A DNA stretch of 64,000 nt, taken from NCBI RefSeq assembly GCF_003937915.1, contig NZ_RHUM01000006.1:221550-285549 (forward strand), given 5' to 3'. Of the stretch, positions 50,099-59,624 are shown in pieces. The position numbers were made by a program, and so were the translations under genes. The DNA comes from Erwinia sp. 198 (lineage in GTDB: Bacteria > Pseudomonadota > Gammaproteobacteria > Enterobacterales > Enterobacteriaceae). Numbering within the stretch: position 1 is the first letter of the stretch; each line of letters opens with the position of its first letter. The notes beneath the pieces are model-generated. The model did not search any database. It worked only from the letters and a program-made list of their open reading frames with translations, and was not told the DNA's origin.

Positions 50099-52414
50099 AT
50101 GAAACATATCGTCACCGACGCCGTGCGCGCTGCCGCCGGTCACTGGCCTCAGCTGCTGCCCGCGCTGGGTATCAGCATCAACGCCGCCGGACAGCACTCG
50201 CCTTGTCCCGTCTGCGGCGGCAAAGACCGCTTCCGCTTCGACAATCAGGCCGGGCGCGGCACGTGGGTCTGCAACCAGTGCGGCGCGGGCGACGGGCTGG
50301 CGCTGGTTGAAAAGGCGCTGGACGTGGACACCAGGGAGGCCGCCTGCCGGGTGGCTGACCTGATTGGCACCCTGCCGGTTAAGCTGGTTACCTCTCAGAA
50401 GAAAACCGAAGAGGAAAAGGCGCAGGCGCGACTCAGGGCGACAAAGGAAGCCGCCCGGCTTGTTGCCGGAGCGAAAGCGAATACCGGTAACGCCTACCTG
50501 ACGAGCAAGAGGCTGGCTGACGTCAGCGCCCTGACGCTGAGCACCACAAAGCGCATCAGCGACACCACCTATCAGCCGGGCGACCTGCTCGTGCCGCTGA
50601 CGGATTTTTCCGGCGAAACGGTTAACGCCCAGCTGATTAACGCTGACGGCACCAAACGTACCCTTGCGGGTGGTCAGGTGAAAGAGGCGTTCCACCGCCT
50701 GGGCGAACCCGGCGACACGCTCTGGCTGACCGAGGGCTACGCCACCGGCCTGACCGTGCACCGGCTGACCGGGCAGACGGTTTACGTGGCCTTAAGCGCC
50801 AACAACCTGCCCGCGCTGGCAGAGCGCCTGCACGCCGAATACCCGGAGGCGCTGATAGTGACTGCCGCCGATAACGACGAGAACGGCACCGGCCAGCTGC
50901 GTGCCGAAGCCGCCGCGAAGCGCTGCAACGGTAAGCCCGCGCTGCCGCCCGTGACCGGCGACTGGAACGACGTGTTTCAGGCCGAGGGTGAAATGACGAC
51001 TCAGGCAATGCTGACCGCGTTCACCCAGCCAAAAGCGCTCAGCCCGTTTGAGTCGGTCAGTGAGGCCGACCTGAAGGCCATGAGCGCCAGCCAGAAGGCC
51101 GAACTGCTGGCCGCGCACTACCTCAACACGCTGGCCGTGCCGGTCGTGGGTGAAGACCTGTGCCGCTACGAGGGCGGCGCGTGGCAGGTACTGCCGTACC
51201 GCGTGCTCAGCCGCGAGATTGCCGCGCTGTTTCAGAAGGTGCGCGCGCCGTTCTCCGCTACCGGTATCGGCGGCATCGTGGACACCCTCAAGCTGATGGT
51301 GCCGCAGATGAGCGCACCGGCCCGGCGGCTGATTGGCTTTCGCAACGGCGTGTTTGACACCGCGACCGGCAGCTTCGGCCCGCACAAGAAAGAGCACTGG
51401 CTCCGCACCGTTAACAGCGTGGACTACACCACGCCCAAGGCGGGCGAGAATCTGGCCGACGATGCGCCGCACTTCTGGCAGTGGCTGACGCGGGCGGCCG
51501 GACGTAATGAGGTGAAGCAGGAGCGCATTCTCGCGGCGTTATTTATGGTGCTGGCAAACCGCTATGACTGGCAGCTGTTCCTTGAGGTGACCGGCCCCGG
51601 CGGCAGCGGGAAAAGCGTGATGGCGTCGATTGCCCGCCTGCTGGCCGGAGAGGACAACACCACGGCCGCCACCATCGACACGCTGGAGTCGTCGCGGGAA
51701 CGTGCAAGCGTGGTGGGCTACTCGCTGATTATCCTGCCTGACCAGGAGAAGTGGAGCGGCGACGGCGCGGGCATCAAGGCAATTACCGGCGGCGACGCCG
51801 TGGCGATTGACCCGAAGTACCGTGACGCCTATTCAACGCACATCCCGGCAGTGATACTGGCGGTGAACAATAACCCGATGCGCTTCAGCGACCGCAGCGG
51901 CGGCGTGTCCCGTCGCCGGGTAATCCTGCCGTTCCCGGACGTGATACCGGCGAACGAGCGCGACCCGCAGCTGCTGGAGAAGATTGCCGGTGAGCTGGCG
52001 GTTATCGTGCGCCACCTGATGCAGCGCTTCACCCGCCCGGACGACGCCCGCGAATTACTCCAGGCGCAGCAGTCGTCGGAAGAGGCGCTGGAAATCAAGC
52101 GCAGCGCCGACCCGCTGGTCGACTTCTGTGGCTACCTGACGCCGCTGAGTACGCCGACCGGGCTGTTTATCGGTAACGCGAATATCCGGCCAATGAACCC
52201 GCGTCGCTACCTTTATCACGCCTACCTGTCGTTTATGGAGGCCAGAGGGCACCAGCACCCTATGAGCCTGACCGCCTTCGGCCAGGCGGTGCCGCAGACG
52301 CTGAAGGAGTACGAGATAGAGCTGCTGAAGCGCAAGACAAAGAACGGCATCCAGACCAGCCTGGAGCTGAGCGAAGACTGCGAAGCTGACTGGCTGCCGC
52401 GCTGCGATGCATAA
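50099..52414 (+). CDS. P4 alpha-type primase-helicase, origin binding protein
   Basis: Multifunctional replication initiator: primase, 3'-5' helicase and iteron binding in one chain. The 771 residues compare with 777 in P4. Zinc-binding Cys36, 39, 58 and 61 frame CPVCGGKDRFRFDNQ. The primase active site motif EGYATG starts at Glu212. The D5/SF3-type helicase has Walker A GPGGSGKS (499-506) and B motif IILPDQEKW. The C-terminal ~100 residues should be the winged-helix origin-binding domain. GGAGG precedes the ATG. Iteron clusters lie on both sides of the gene. Confidence 0.95.
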   Translation: MKHIVTDAVRAAAGHWPQLLPALGISINAAGQHSPCPVCGGKDRFRFDNQAGRGTWVCNQCGAGDGLALVEKALDVDTREAACRVADLIGTLPVKLVTSQKKTEEEKAQARLRATKEAARLVAGAKANTGNAYLTSKRLADVSALTLSTTKRISDTTYQPGDLLVPLTDFSGETVNAQLINADGTKRTLAGGQVKEAFHRLGEPGDTLWLTEGYATGLTVHRLTGQTVYVALSANNLPALAERLHAEYPEALIVTAADNDENGTGQLRAEAAAKRCNGKPALPPVTGDWNDVFQAEGEMTTQAMLTAFTQPKALSPFESVSEADLKAMSASQKAELLAAHYLNTLAVPVVGEDLCRYEGGAWQVLPYRVLSREIAALFQKVRAPFSATGIGGIVDTLKLMVPQMSAPARRLIGFRNGVFDTATGSFGPHKKEHWLRTVNSVDYTTPKAGENLADDAPHFWQWLTRAAGRNEVKQERILAALFMVLANRYDWQLFLEVTGPGGSGKSVMASIARLLAGEDNTTAATIDTLESSRERASVVGYSLIILPDQEKWSGDGAGIKAITGGDAVAIDPKYRDAYSTHIPAVILAVNNNPMRFSDRSGGVSRRRVILPFPDVIPANERDPQLLEKIAGELAVIVRHLMQRFTRPDDARELLQAQQSSEEALEIKRSADPLVDFCGYLTPLSTPTGLFIGNANIRPMNPRRYLYHAYLSFMEARGHQHPMSLTAFGQAVPQTLKEYEIELLKRKTKNGIQTSLELSEDCEADWLPRCDA

Positions 52415-52429
52415 GCCAGACGACAGACA

Positions 52430-52453
52430 ACAAACCGGCTCCGGCCGGTTTGT
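52430..52453 (+). terminator. Hairpin after alpha
   Basis: ACAAACCGG pairs with CCGGTTTGT, 15 bases after the alpha stop codon. No T-run follows, so it may be a weak terminator or a processing site. Confidence 0.45.
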
Positions 52454-52568
52454 GTCAAAAGTGGACATAGCTGTACACGATTAAGGCTGCCGTGTCGCAA
52501 TGAACCCTCTAAAATTTAAGTTTTATCATTGTTACCAAGGAACAGGTCAGGACTTTTAAAAAATAATG

Positions 52569-53144
52569 TCATTCTAACCAAAGAATTGTATATTCATTCC
52601 CTAATACTGGGTTGTATGTGTAATAATACCCCATATCCATATTTTCTTCGCATCCTCTGATTAAATTCTCATTTGAAAATTCTGCGATTAATTTGTTACA
52701 CCATTCTTTATCTGGAACAATGATGGTAGGTTGTGAAGGTAAATTTAATAAATCTTCTTTTACACGCCACTCACGCTGCCAGGTATAATTTCTGGATTGT
52801 GGACTATTTCCGTATGAAAAATCAACGTGCTTCCAGTGTATTGATTTGTGTAGTTTTTCTAGGTCTTCTCTTGGCTGATAGATTACAGGCCGCCCACCGC
52901 GTTCGAATGCCCATCTTTTTTCGACTTGAATACCAAACGGTTTAAAATGACCTATTACTTTCCCGTGAAATTTTTCAGCTGGTGCTTCTGTGAAACAAAC
53001 ACATTTTTCGCCACCAAAAACCCCTCTACCTCCACCTTTTAAGGCACCATCTAAACAAATAGATATTAACCCCCTAAAAGCGTCTTCATAATTATTCCCT
53101 TTTGTCCAATGGACAAGGTATTCACTTATATCATCGCGATTCAT
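52569..53144 (-). CDS. Uncharacterised cargo protein of the satellite
   Basis: 191 residues from ATG 53144 (MNRDDISEYLVHWTKGNNYE), preceded by GAGG; a start 12 bases earlier is possible. Not recognised as a named system. Visible blocks are LVHWTKG near the N-terminus, GGEKCVCFTEAP, FKPFGIQVEKRWAFERGGRPVIYQ, and YTWQREWRVKEDLL followed by TIIVPDKEWC. The W-x-x-E-W-R arrangement recalls DUF2971-type proteins. The gene is AT-rich, opposes alpha, and sits just inside attR, all of which suits a recently gained cargo or defence gene. Function is unknown. Confidence 0.75.
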   Translation of the reverse strand: MNRDDISEYLVHWTKGNNYEDAFRGLISICLDGALKGGGRGVFGGEKCVCFTEAPAEKFHGKVIGHFKPFGIQVEKRWAFERGGRPVIYQPREDLEKLHKSIHWKHVDFSYGNSPQSRNYTWQREWRVKEDLLNLPSQPTIIVPDKEWCNKLIAEFSNENLIRGCEENMDMGYYYTYNPVLGNEYTILWLE

Positions 53145-53414
53145 AATTAGCACCATCCTCAGTATGCAATCAGGTATTTATCTTTATAATAAATCATAAT
53201 GTTCTTCAAGCTCTTATGGAGTTAAGATAATTTGCGAACTTCCGCTTTTCGGCTTAGAAAATAGGCGATGCTAAAGCCGTGACGTTTTGCCATCATCATT
53301 CATCCTGACTTTGATTTGCCGAGCTGTGAAGGTAACTGGCAGCTTTGATGCAGTACAAAACTACATAAAGCACCCAAGCTGACCATATGGTTTTTTGCGC
53401 ATGGAGGTGACCAG

Positions 53415-53517
53415 TATTCACCTTCGGGTGAACACTGGTGAATAGTAACCACCTGAGTGATCACCGCTTAACTTATTGATAATTAAATATAAAAGAAAAA
53501 GGTGAACAGGGTGAACA
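53415..53517. repeat. Alpha-binding iterons, cluster 2 (crr or ori)
   Basis: GGTGAACA (complement of TGTTCACC) occurs exactly at 53427-53434, 53501-53508 and 53510-53517, with one-mismatch copies at 53415-53422 (inverted) and 53437-53444. An AT-rich segment (ATTGATAATTAAATATAAAA) lies between them and could be the unwinding element of the origin. The distance to cluster 1 is about 5.3 kb, similar to the ori-crr distance in P4. Confidence 0.87.
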
Positions 53518-53687
53518 CTTTCCCGTAAAATCTTTTTTTTTAGCTGTGAGTGGAGCTAAAAGCTGAAATATAGATACAATCTGGCCGTGCATGCGGTTCA
53601 TAGTTGTGAGTAGAGTTTCTGGCTCAGTGAATGGCTAATGAGGGGAGGGTGTGTAGGAGACGTTCATTCACGCACGCTTCCAGTAAT

Positions 53688-53706
53688 GTGTATAGCTTTG
53701 TGTATA
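53688..53706. repeat. Integrase arm-type sites, right end
   Basis: GTGTATA at 53688-53694 and 53700-53706, 12 bases apart, repeats the pair at 42016-42034 in the same orientation and spacing. Between here and attR lies a very AT-rich stretch suited to IHF-type bending. Confidence 0.7.
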
Positions 53707-53767
53707 GATGGTTTTTTTATTTTAATTTTTTATTTTATAAAACAATGTATTATGTGTTCTAATCTAT

Positions 53768-53783
53768 TCCTATTATCGCACCA
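53768..53783 (+). repeat. attR core
   Basis: TCCTATTATCGCACCA repeats the thrW 3' end with one G deleted in the GGC of the acceptor end. It marks the right boundary of the satellite. The deletion would make a reconstituted tRNA acceptor stem faulty if the crossover lay left of it. Confidence 0.82.
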
Positions 53784-53881
53784 CTTTCTTAATAAAATTA
53801 ACGTTTCTTCAGCATCTTGCTAAGTGGCAGCGTGATTTTTCACATGTTTATTACTTCGTATCCTTCTTTTTGAGGCTGGCA

Positions 53882-54173
53882 ATGGCTAAAACTATAAAAA
53901 TATCGGGACGCTTGTACGGGTATTTTTTGGTCAGGATTACGATCTGTTTGGCGAAACGACAGAAGAAATACTGGACAGCTACTTAGAAACCGAAAACCCC
54001 AAAGCAGCTTTGAAAGTTTACCAGGAAACTGATGATTTACTGGCGTTAAACGATGGTGCGCTTACAGAGGCATTTGGCGCTATCAGTCAGGGAGAGTTCT
54101 GCCCCGACTCCTGGGGGAAACGATACGATCTTTCTTAGAGAAAGTTAAAAGCCATCTTGATAACAAACTATAA
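53882..54173 (+). pseudogene. Frameshifted CdiI-type immunity gene, orphan
   Basis: Starting ATG at 53882 gives MAKTIKI, then a one-base shift in an A-rich run leads into VRVFFGQDYDLFGETTEEIL. The frame goes on through YQETDDLLALNDGALTEAFG and stops at 54138. A second shift near 54130 would restore FLEKVKSHLDNKL with a stop at 54171. The whole fits a CdiI_2-type contact-dependent inhibition immunity protein of about 95 residues. No cdiA toxin end is nearby. Two indels make a dead remnant likely; a sequencing error could explain only one of them. Confidence 0.7.
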
Positions 54174-54508
54174 CTTTCTTGACTGGCGTCTTACGCGTAG
54201 TTGATGATTGAACTTAACGGCTGTCGCGTATCGCTCACATTACTTTCTCGCTCGTACAAATATTACTTTCTTTAATTCGTCAGCAGGAAGTTTATTTCTT
54301 GCTTCCCCATACGTAAGCTGAATAAATGACCGGCGCTCCAGTGACCATACCGTTATCTGCTTACAGGCGACTTTAGCACAGCAGAAGCTGTCTGATAGCG
54401 GCATCACGTGGAAGGTTAAGAAGATGAGCAGTACGAAGCCAGGCAGGATGGTTAGCTCCCGCCATGCAAAAAACCGCCTTGGTAAGTGGTTGGTTAAATC
54501 ATTGCTTA
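54174..54508. other. Stretch without a supported gene
   Basis: No frame with a start, ribosome-binding site and recognisable product was found. Composition is mixed and looks like decayed accessory DNA outside attR. Confidence 0.6.
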
Positions 54509-54712
54509 TTAAGCCGGCCGGACCCTGGCCTTTGTAGGATATCCATCACGCCCGTTATCATGAGTATGGTCGGGATCAGGCTCAATTATAACGATATAAT
54601 CTGCTTCCTTACCATCGCGAACTAAAGTTACTAACTCTCCGGCGCGAGGTTTAGCGTCAAAATCATGCTCTTCTTCAATGCCTGTATCCTCAAAAATCAC
54701 AGTAATTTTCAT
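54509..54712 (-). CDS. Small acidic hypothetical protein
   Basis: 67 residues starting MKITVIFEDTGIEEEHDFDA, with AGAGGA 8 bases before the ATG. It has a net negative charge and a beta-rich pattern (GELVTLVRDGKEADYIVIIEPDPDH), then a short basic end. No family is recognised. The good ribosome-binding site and start favour a real gene within an otherwise decayed region. Confidence 0.6.
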   Translation of the reverse strand: MKITVIFEDTGIEEEHDFDAKPRAGELVTLVRDGKEADYIVIIEPDPDHTHDNGRDGYPTKARVRPA

Positions 54713-55372
54713 TTCCCGTCCTCTTTCTGATAAACCGCGTGATAACTCTGGAGTATTTTGCTGACCCTTCCTTATACAATTTTAGCCTATCCTGAAAAGA
54801 TCCCCTGAGCTCAGTGGATTGCAGGCAAAGACCGTGCCCAGTGGATCCCCCCTTGATATCAGGCTTTTCCGGGCTGCGGCAAGGATGCCCCGGGCCGTAG
54901 AGGCGCTATGGGAAATTTGCGTAGAGGGTCAAATTTTGCCAGCAAAGCTGTCTCGTCACTCAGGGGAGAACCATCGGCAGAAAACAAAAAGGACAGATCC
55001 CTGCAACACGCGGTTGAGGAACAGGCTGTCCGATTGTATCTCGCTGTACAGCCGATATCCGCTTCTGGCGTTTAGCAGCCCGGTAGGGATAAGAAGGCAC
55101 TCTTCGTCTTAGAGCTAAAAGCAGGTATCCATAAAAGATATCAGCTAACCTGACGGGCCTTCTACCGTCGCTAACGCTACGACGTACCCACGTCAGTACA
55201 GCTGGGTGAACGTATTCTTAACGTCGTCCATCTGCGGTCATTCCTGTCCGAAAACGAAAGAGAAATTCTCAGCGCAGTGCTGCATCCCGATATGATGAAG
55301 GTGCCGTTAGCCGACAGCCCAGACGTAAAATCATTTCAACGCCCCCTCCATCTCCGAAGGAGGCGCAAAAAA
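54713..55372. other. Decayed stretch, no supported gene
   Basis: An open frame at about 55171-55436 on the plus strand (YDVPTSVQLGERILNVVHLR, then SFLSENEREILSAVLHPDMM) looks protein-like but has no start codon and runs into the esterase 3' end, so it may be a gene fragment of unknown origin. The frame at 54819-55112 lacks a ribosome-binding site and protein-like composition. No transposase or terminal inverted repeats were seen. Confidence 0.55.
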
Positions 55373-56569
<1,197 letters not shown>

Positions 56570-56805
56570 TTATACACAACCTTTGAACGGGTATGACCGG
56601 CAGATCAATCTGAGCGCCTGCGATAAACGAAGCGGTTGGCCTGGTCGTTATCCAGCGTATCAACAGAACGCTTTTTGTCCAGGGACTGCATGATAACGGG
56701 CTTTGTGGTCATTGGGAAAAGGGGTGCTGATACTGTCAGGCGGGGCACCATCGCAGAGGCGAGGGCATCACCTCTGCTCCGATGATAACAACACGCTTTA
56801 AAGCA

Positions 56806-57531
56806 TCACCATGGCGCGCGATTCTGCTCGAACCAGAAGCCAGCGGTGGTCTCTCCTGTCGCCTGGTCCGCCAGCCAGACAATGCCGGCGGCAGCTTCGG
56901 TAACCGTTCTGGGGCCGGAATGACCGTTGAAATCCGTGGCGGTATAGCCTGGATCGACCGCGTTCACGCTGATACCGTAAGCGGTAAGCGCTTTTGCGAA
57001 GGCGACCGTTATCGCATTAACGGCCGTTTTTGAGCTGGTGTAGCCCATTGCCTGTACGTGGGAATAAGGATGAGTGGGATCGGCGACCCATGTCAGCGAG
57101 CCCAGCCCGCTGCCGATCATAATAATCCTGGCCTCCTGCGCGGCTTTAAGAAGGGGAATAAAAGCCTGCGTGACCCTGATAACGCCAAAAACATTGGTAT
57201 CGTAGACCGCCATAATATCGCTGATGCTTTGCGCGTCCGGGGCTACCGGCTGCGCGCCCGAAATGCCGGCATTGTTGATAAGTATATCCAGCTTGCCGTC
57301 TTCCTTTAGCACCTGCTGAGCAGCTCCCTCAATACTCTCTTGTTTAGTGACGTCAATAATCACCAAACGGGCGTTGATGCCCCATCGGGTAAGTTTGTCC
57401 ACGGCGGACTGACCACGCGCTTTGTCGCGGCTGCCCAGCCAAATTTTGTAGCCCAGCAGGCCCAGCTGCCTGGCCGTTTCGAATCCGATGCTTTTGTTCG
57501 CGCCGGTAATAAGAACGCTTTTGTTTTTCAT
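56806..57531 (-). CDS. Short-chain dehydrogenase/reductase
   Basis: NAD(P)-dependent oxidoreductase of the classical SDR type. The start at 57531 (MKNKSVLITGANKSIGFETA) has GGAG upstream and gives 241 residues; the longer open frame upstream is not protein-like. The Rossmann motif is TGANKSIG. NNAG is at about residue 88. The catalytic Ser is in IMIGSGLGSL, and Tyr-x3-Lys is MGYTSSKTAVNA. C-terminal PGYTATDFNGHSG is typical of the carbonyl-reductase-like subgroup. It is divergent from a LysR gene that probably controls it. Confidence 0.9.
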   Translation of the reverse strand: MKNKSVLITGANKSIGFETARQLGLLGYKIWLGSRDKARGQSAVDKLTRWGINARLVIIDVTKQESIEGAAQQVLKEDGKLDILINNAGISGAQPVAPDAQSISDIMAVYDTNVFGVIRVTQAFIPLLKAAQEARIIMIGSGLGSLTWVADPTHPYSHVQAMGYTSSKTAVNAITVAFAKALTAYGISVNAVDPGYTATDFNGHSGPRTVTEAAAGIVWLADQATGETTAGFWFEQNRAPW

Positions 57532-57673
57532 ATGCGGGCTCCAGTCAGGGTTGATTTCTTTCCGTAACGGAAAACAGTGCGTTGTCTGATTTATAACCTG
57601 TGCGGCGCTGTTTGATAATCGGGGGCAATACGAATAAGGTGATCGCAATAGCGAACAATCACGGGAAAGGGCA

Positions 57674-58573
57674 ATGGATGATTTAGCGGTTTTTCTCGCG
57701 GTTTTTAAAGATAAGGGCTTTCGGGTTGCGGCAAAAAAGCTGGGCCTGTCGCCTTCCACGGTCAGTGAAAGGATCACGGCGCTGGAGGTGAGACTTGGCG
57801 TGCCGCTTTTTATTCGCACCACGCGTAGCGTTATGCCAACCGAAGCAGGCCGGACGCTGGCTGAACGGATGACGCCGCTGCTTGATGAAATGCGATCGGT
57901 GCTTAACGACGTTGCCAGCTCTCAGCAAGAGGTGCGCGGCATGCTTAAATTGAACGTTACCGGCGCGGTCATGGTTGATATCTTACCGCCCTTGCTGGAT
58001 CGCTTTCTTAGCCGCCATCCGGGGTTACGGGTGGAAATCATGGTTGATGACCGTCTTATTGAAGCGACGGCCGAAGGCTGCGATGCCGGTATCCGTTACG
58101 GTGAGCATCTGGCAAAAGATATTATCGCTGTCCCCATCGGCCCGCGAACGCAACGGCTGGCGCTGGCTGCCGCCCCTTGCTGGCTCAGTTCTCACCGTAC
58201 TCTTTTGCATCCAAAAGAGCTGTTGACACATGACTGCATTCGCCTGAAATATTCAAGCGGCGCCCCGATCCCGTGGGAATTTGAACGCGATGGCGAAACC
58301 GTCAGCGTCAATCCCGCCGGGCGTTTGACTATTGGCGTTAACGGCGCTGCCGCGGCTATCGATCTGGCACGCTGCGGCAAAGGCGTGATCGCTACCTTTG
58401 AAAACTGGCTGCAACCCCATTTCGCCACGGGCGATCTGATGCCGGTGCTCCCGGCATGGTGGACTGCGTTTGAAGGCCCCTGGCTTTACTTCCCCAGCCG
58501 CTTTATGTCCGCGCCACTGCGCGCGTTTGTGGACTTTCTCGCCGAAGAACGCGAGGGGCATCAGGGTCGGTGA
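57674..58573 (+). CDS. LysR-family transcriptional regulator
   Basis: 299 residues. The N-terminal winged helix (MDDLAVFLAVFKDKGFRVAAKKLGLSPSTVSERITALEVRLGVPLFIRTTRSV) is followed by a linker helix and a type 2 periplasmic-binding effector domain (about 90-295). It belongs to the subgroup whose members often regulate a divergent SDR or oxidoreductase gene. The 142-base intergenic region with the SDR would hold its operator. The inducer is unknown. Confidence 0.92.
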   Translation: MDDLAVFLAVFKDKGFRVAAKKLGLSPSTVSERITALEVRLGVPLFIRTTRSVMPTEAGRTLAERMTPLLDEMRSVLNDVASSQQEVRGMLKLNVTGAVMVDILPPLLDRFLSRHPGLRVEIMVDDRLIEATAEGCDAGIRYGEHLAKDIIAVPIGPRTQRLALAAAPCWLSSHRTLLHPKELLTHDCIRLKYSSGAPIPWEFERDGETVSVNPAGRLTIGVNGAAAAIDLARCGKGVIATFENWLQPHFATGDLMPVLPAWWTAFEGPWLYFPSRFMSAPLRAFVDFLAEEREGHQGR

Positions 58574-58667
58574 AACAACGGTATCCTTAAGGCTGCCGGG
58601 CAGAATTACCCTGTCAGCACTTTAAGGCAGCCGAACCGGGCTGCCCTGCCGGTACCGCCCAATACGG

Positions 58668-59615
58668 CTAGCCATCTTCCGCCAGGCTAAGGCGGGCCGC
58701 CGCGACATCCGCCAGAACGGAAAGCGCCAGCGAGCTGGCATCGCGCGCTTTGGGGAACAGCCCAACAGGCGCTTTGATGCGGGCGATATCCGTATCGCTC
58801 CAGCCCAGCTCGCTGAGTTTTTGCACGCGTCTGGCATGGGTTCGCTGGCTGCCCAGCGCGCCAATGTAAAACGGTCTGGCCGTCAGGGCGGCCTGTAATA
58901 CCGGCAGCTCGCGGTTCAGATCGTGCCAGAGCAGCAGTACGGCGGTATGCGCATCTATCTGTCCGGTAGCCTGGGGATTGAGCGCTTCACAGAGGTGCAC
59001 ATCATAGCCCGCCGCCTGAGCGAGGCTGGCCGTGACCTGTGCCTCTATTGAGCGGCCAAACACAATGGTGCGCGTACAGGGGCGATAGCCGGTGGCGAAA
59101 AAGTCGTTGTGCCAGCCCGTCCGGATAAGCGAGTCATCGCTCTGTAACTGCTGGCTTTGTGGAAAGTAGCGCAGCCCCGCCGTCTGACGCTGCTCCAGCA
59201 GGTTCAGCACGTCCAGCAGCGGCCGCGCGCCGCGCAGTTTATGGATGCTGAGCGTAATGCCGCCGCCGCAGGGAAGCACGATATCGAACCAGGGCGAGCC
59301 TTCGCCATACATCACCTGACGGTCGCGGCCGCAGGCGATAACCGCCATTGCTTCGTGAGCGACGGCGGCCTCCACGCAGCCGCCGGAGACAAAACCGCAG
59401 TACAAACCGTCTTCACGTACCACCATCTGCGCGCCCAGCGCACGCGCTGCGCCGCCACGGATCGCTACCAGCGTGACCAGCGCCGCAGCGGCACCTGCTT
59501 TTAACGCCTCTACCGCGAAGCGCAGGATAGTGGCGCTGTCGTCGGTCAGCAGCGCCTGCTGCGGCACCGGGTTCGCTGGCGCAGCCTGGTCGCTAAGGAA
59601 AGCCTGTTGCAGCAT
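58668..59615 (-). CDS. paoD: PaoD, XdhC-type molybdenum cofactor chaperone
   Basis: XdhC-family protein needed to mature the aldehyde oxidoreductase by handling the molybdenum cofactor (E. coli PaoD, formerly YagQ, 318 residues; here 315). The N-terminal XdhC/CoxI domain has GAAAALVTLVAIRGGAARALGAQM and FVSGGCVEAAVAHEA. The C-terminal Rossmann-like domain has YIGALGSQRTHARR and IKAPVGLFPKARDASSLALSVLADV. It is the last gene of the paoABCD operon and is not part of the final enzyme. Confidence 0.92.
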   Translation of the reverse strand: MLQQAFLSDQAAPANPVPQQALLTDDSATILRFAVEALKAGAAAALVTLVAIRGGAARALGAQMVVREDGLYCGFVSGGCVEAAVAHEAMAVIACGRDRQVMYGEGSPWFDIVLPCGGGITLSIHKLRGARPLLDVLNLLEQRQTAGLRYFPQSQQLQSDDSLIRTGWHNDFFATGYRPCTRTIVFGRSIEAQVTASLAQAAGYDVHLCEALNPQATGQIDAHTAVLLLWHDLNRELPVLQAALTARPFYIGALGSQRTHARRVQKLSELGWSDTDIARIKAPVGLFPKARDASSLALSVLADVAAARLSLAEDG

Positions 59616-59624
59616 AGCGCCTCC

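Larger units (their letters stand above)
41886..53783. mobile_element. P4-like phage satellite integrated at thrW
   Basis: The element is 11.9 kb, close to P4 itself (11.6 kb). The order is thrW/attL - int - hamA - hamB - cos - delta (Ogr type) - sid - iteron cluster 1 - alpA - small genes with a C4-type RNA - alpha - unknown minus-strand gene - iteron cluster 2 - arm repeats - attR. This follows the integrated P4 map. A psu homologue is not seen next to delta. All genes for integration, replication, size redirection and packaging in a P2-like helper look intact. Two cargo regions (43.2-46.7 and 52.6-53.1 kb) are far richer in A+T than the backbone. Confidence 0.92.

Noticed and set aside
53638..53823. 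61-codon frame over the right arm sites and attR
   Set aside because: It overlies recombination sites and ends in AT-rich sequence; no ribosome-binding site.
54819..55112. 97-codon plus-strand frame
   Set aside because: No ribosome-binding site and no protein-like pattern; it lies in a decayed region.
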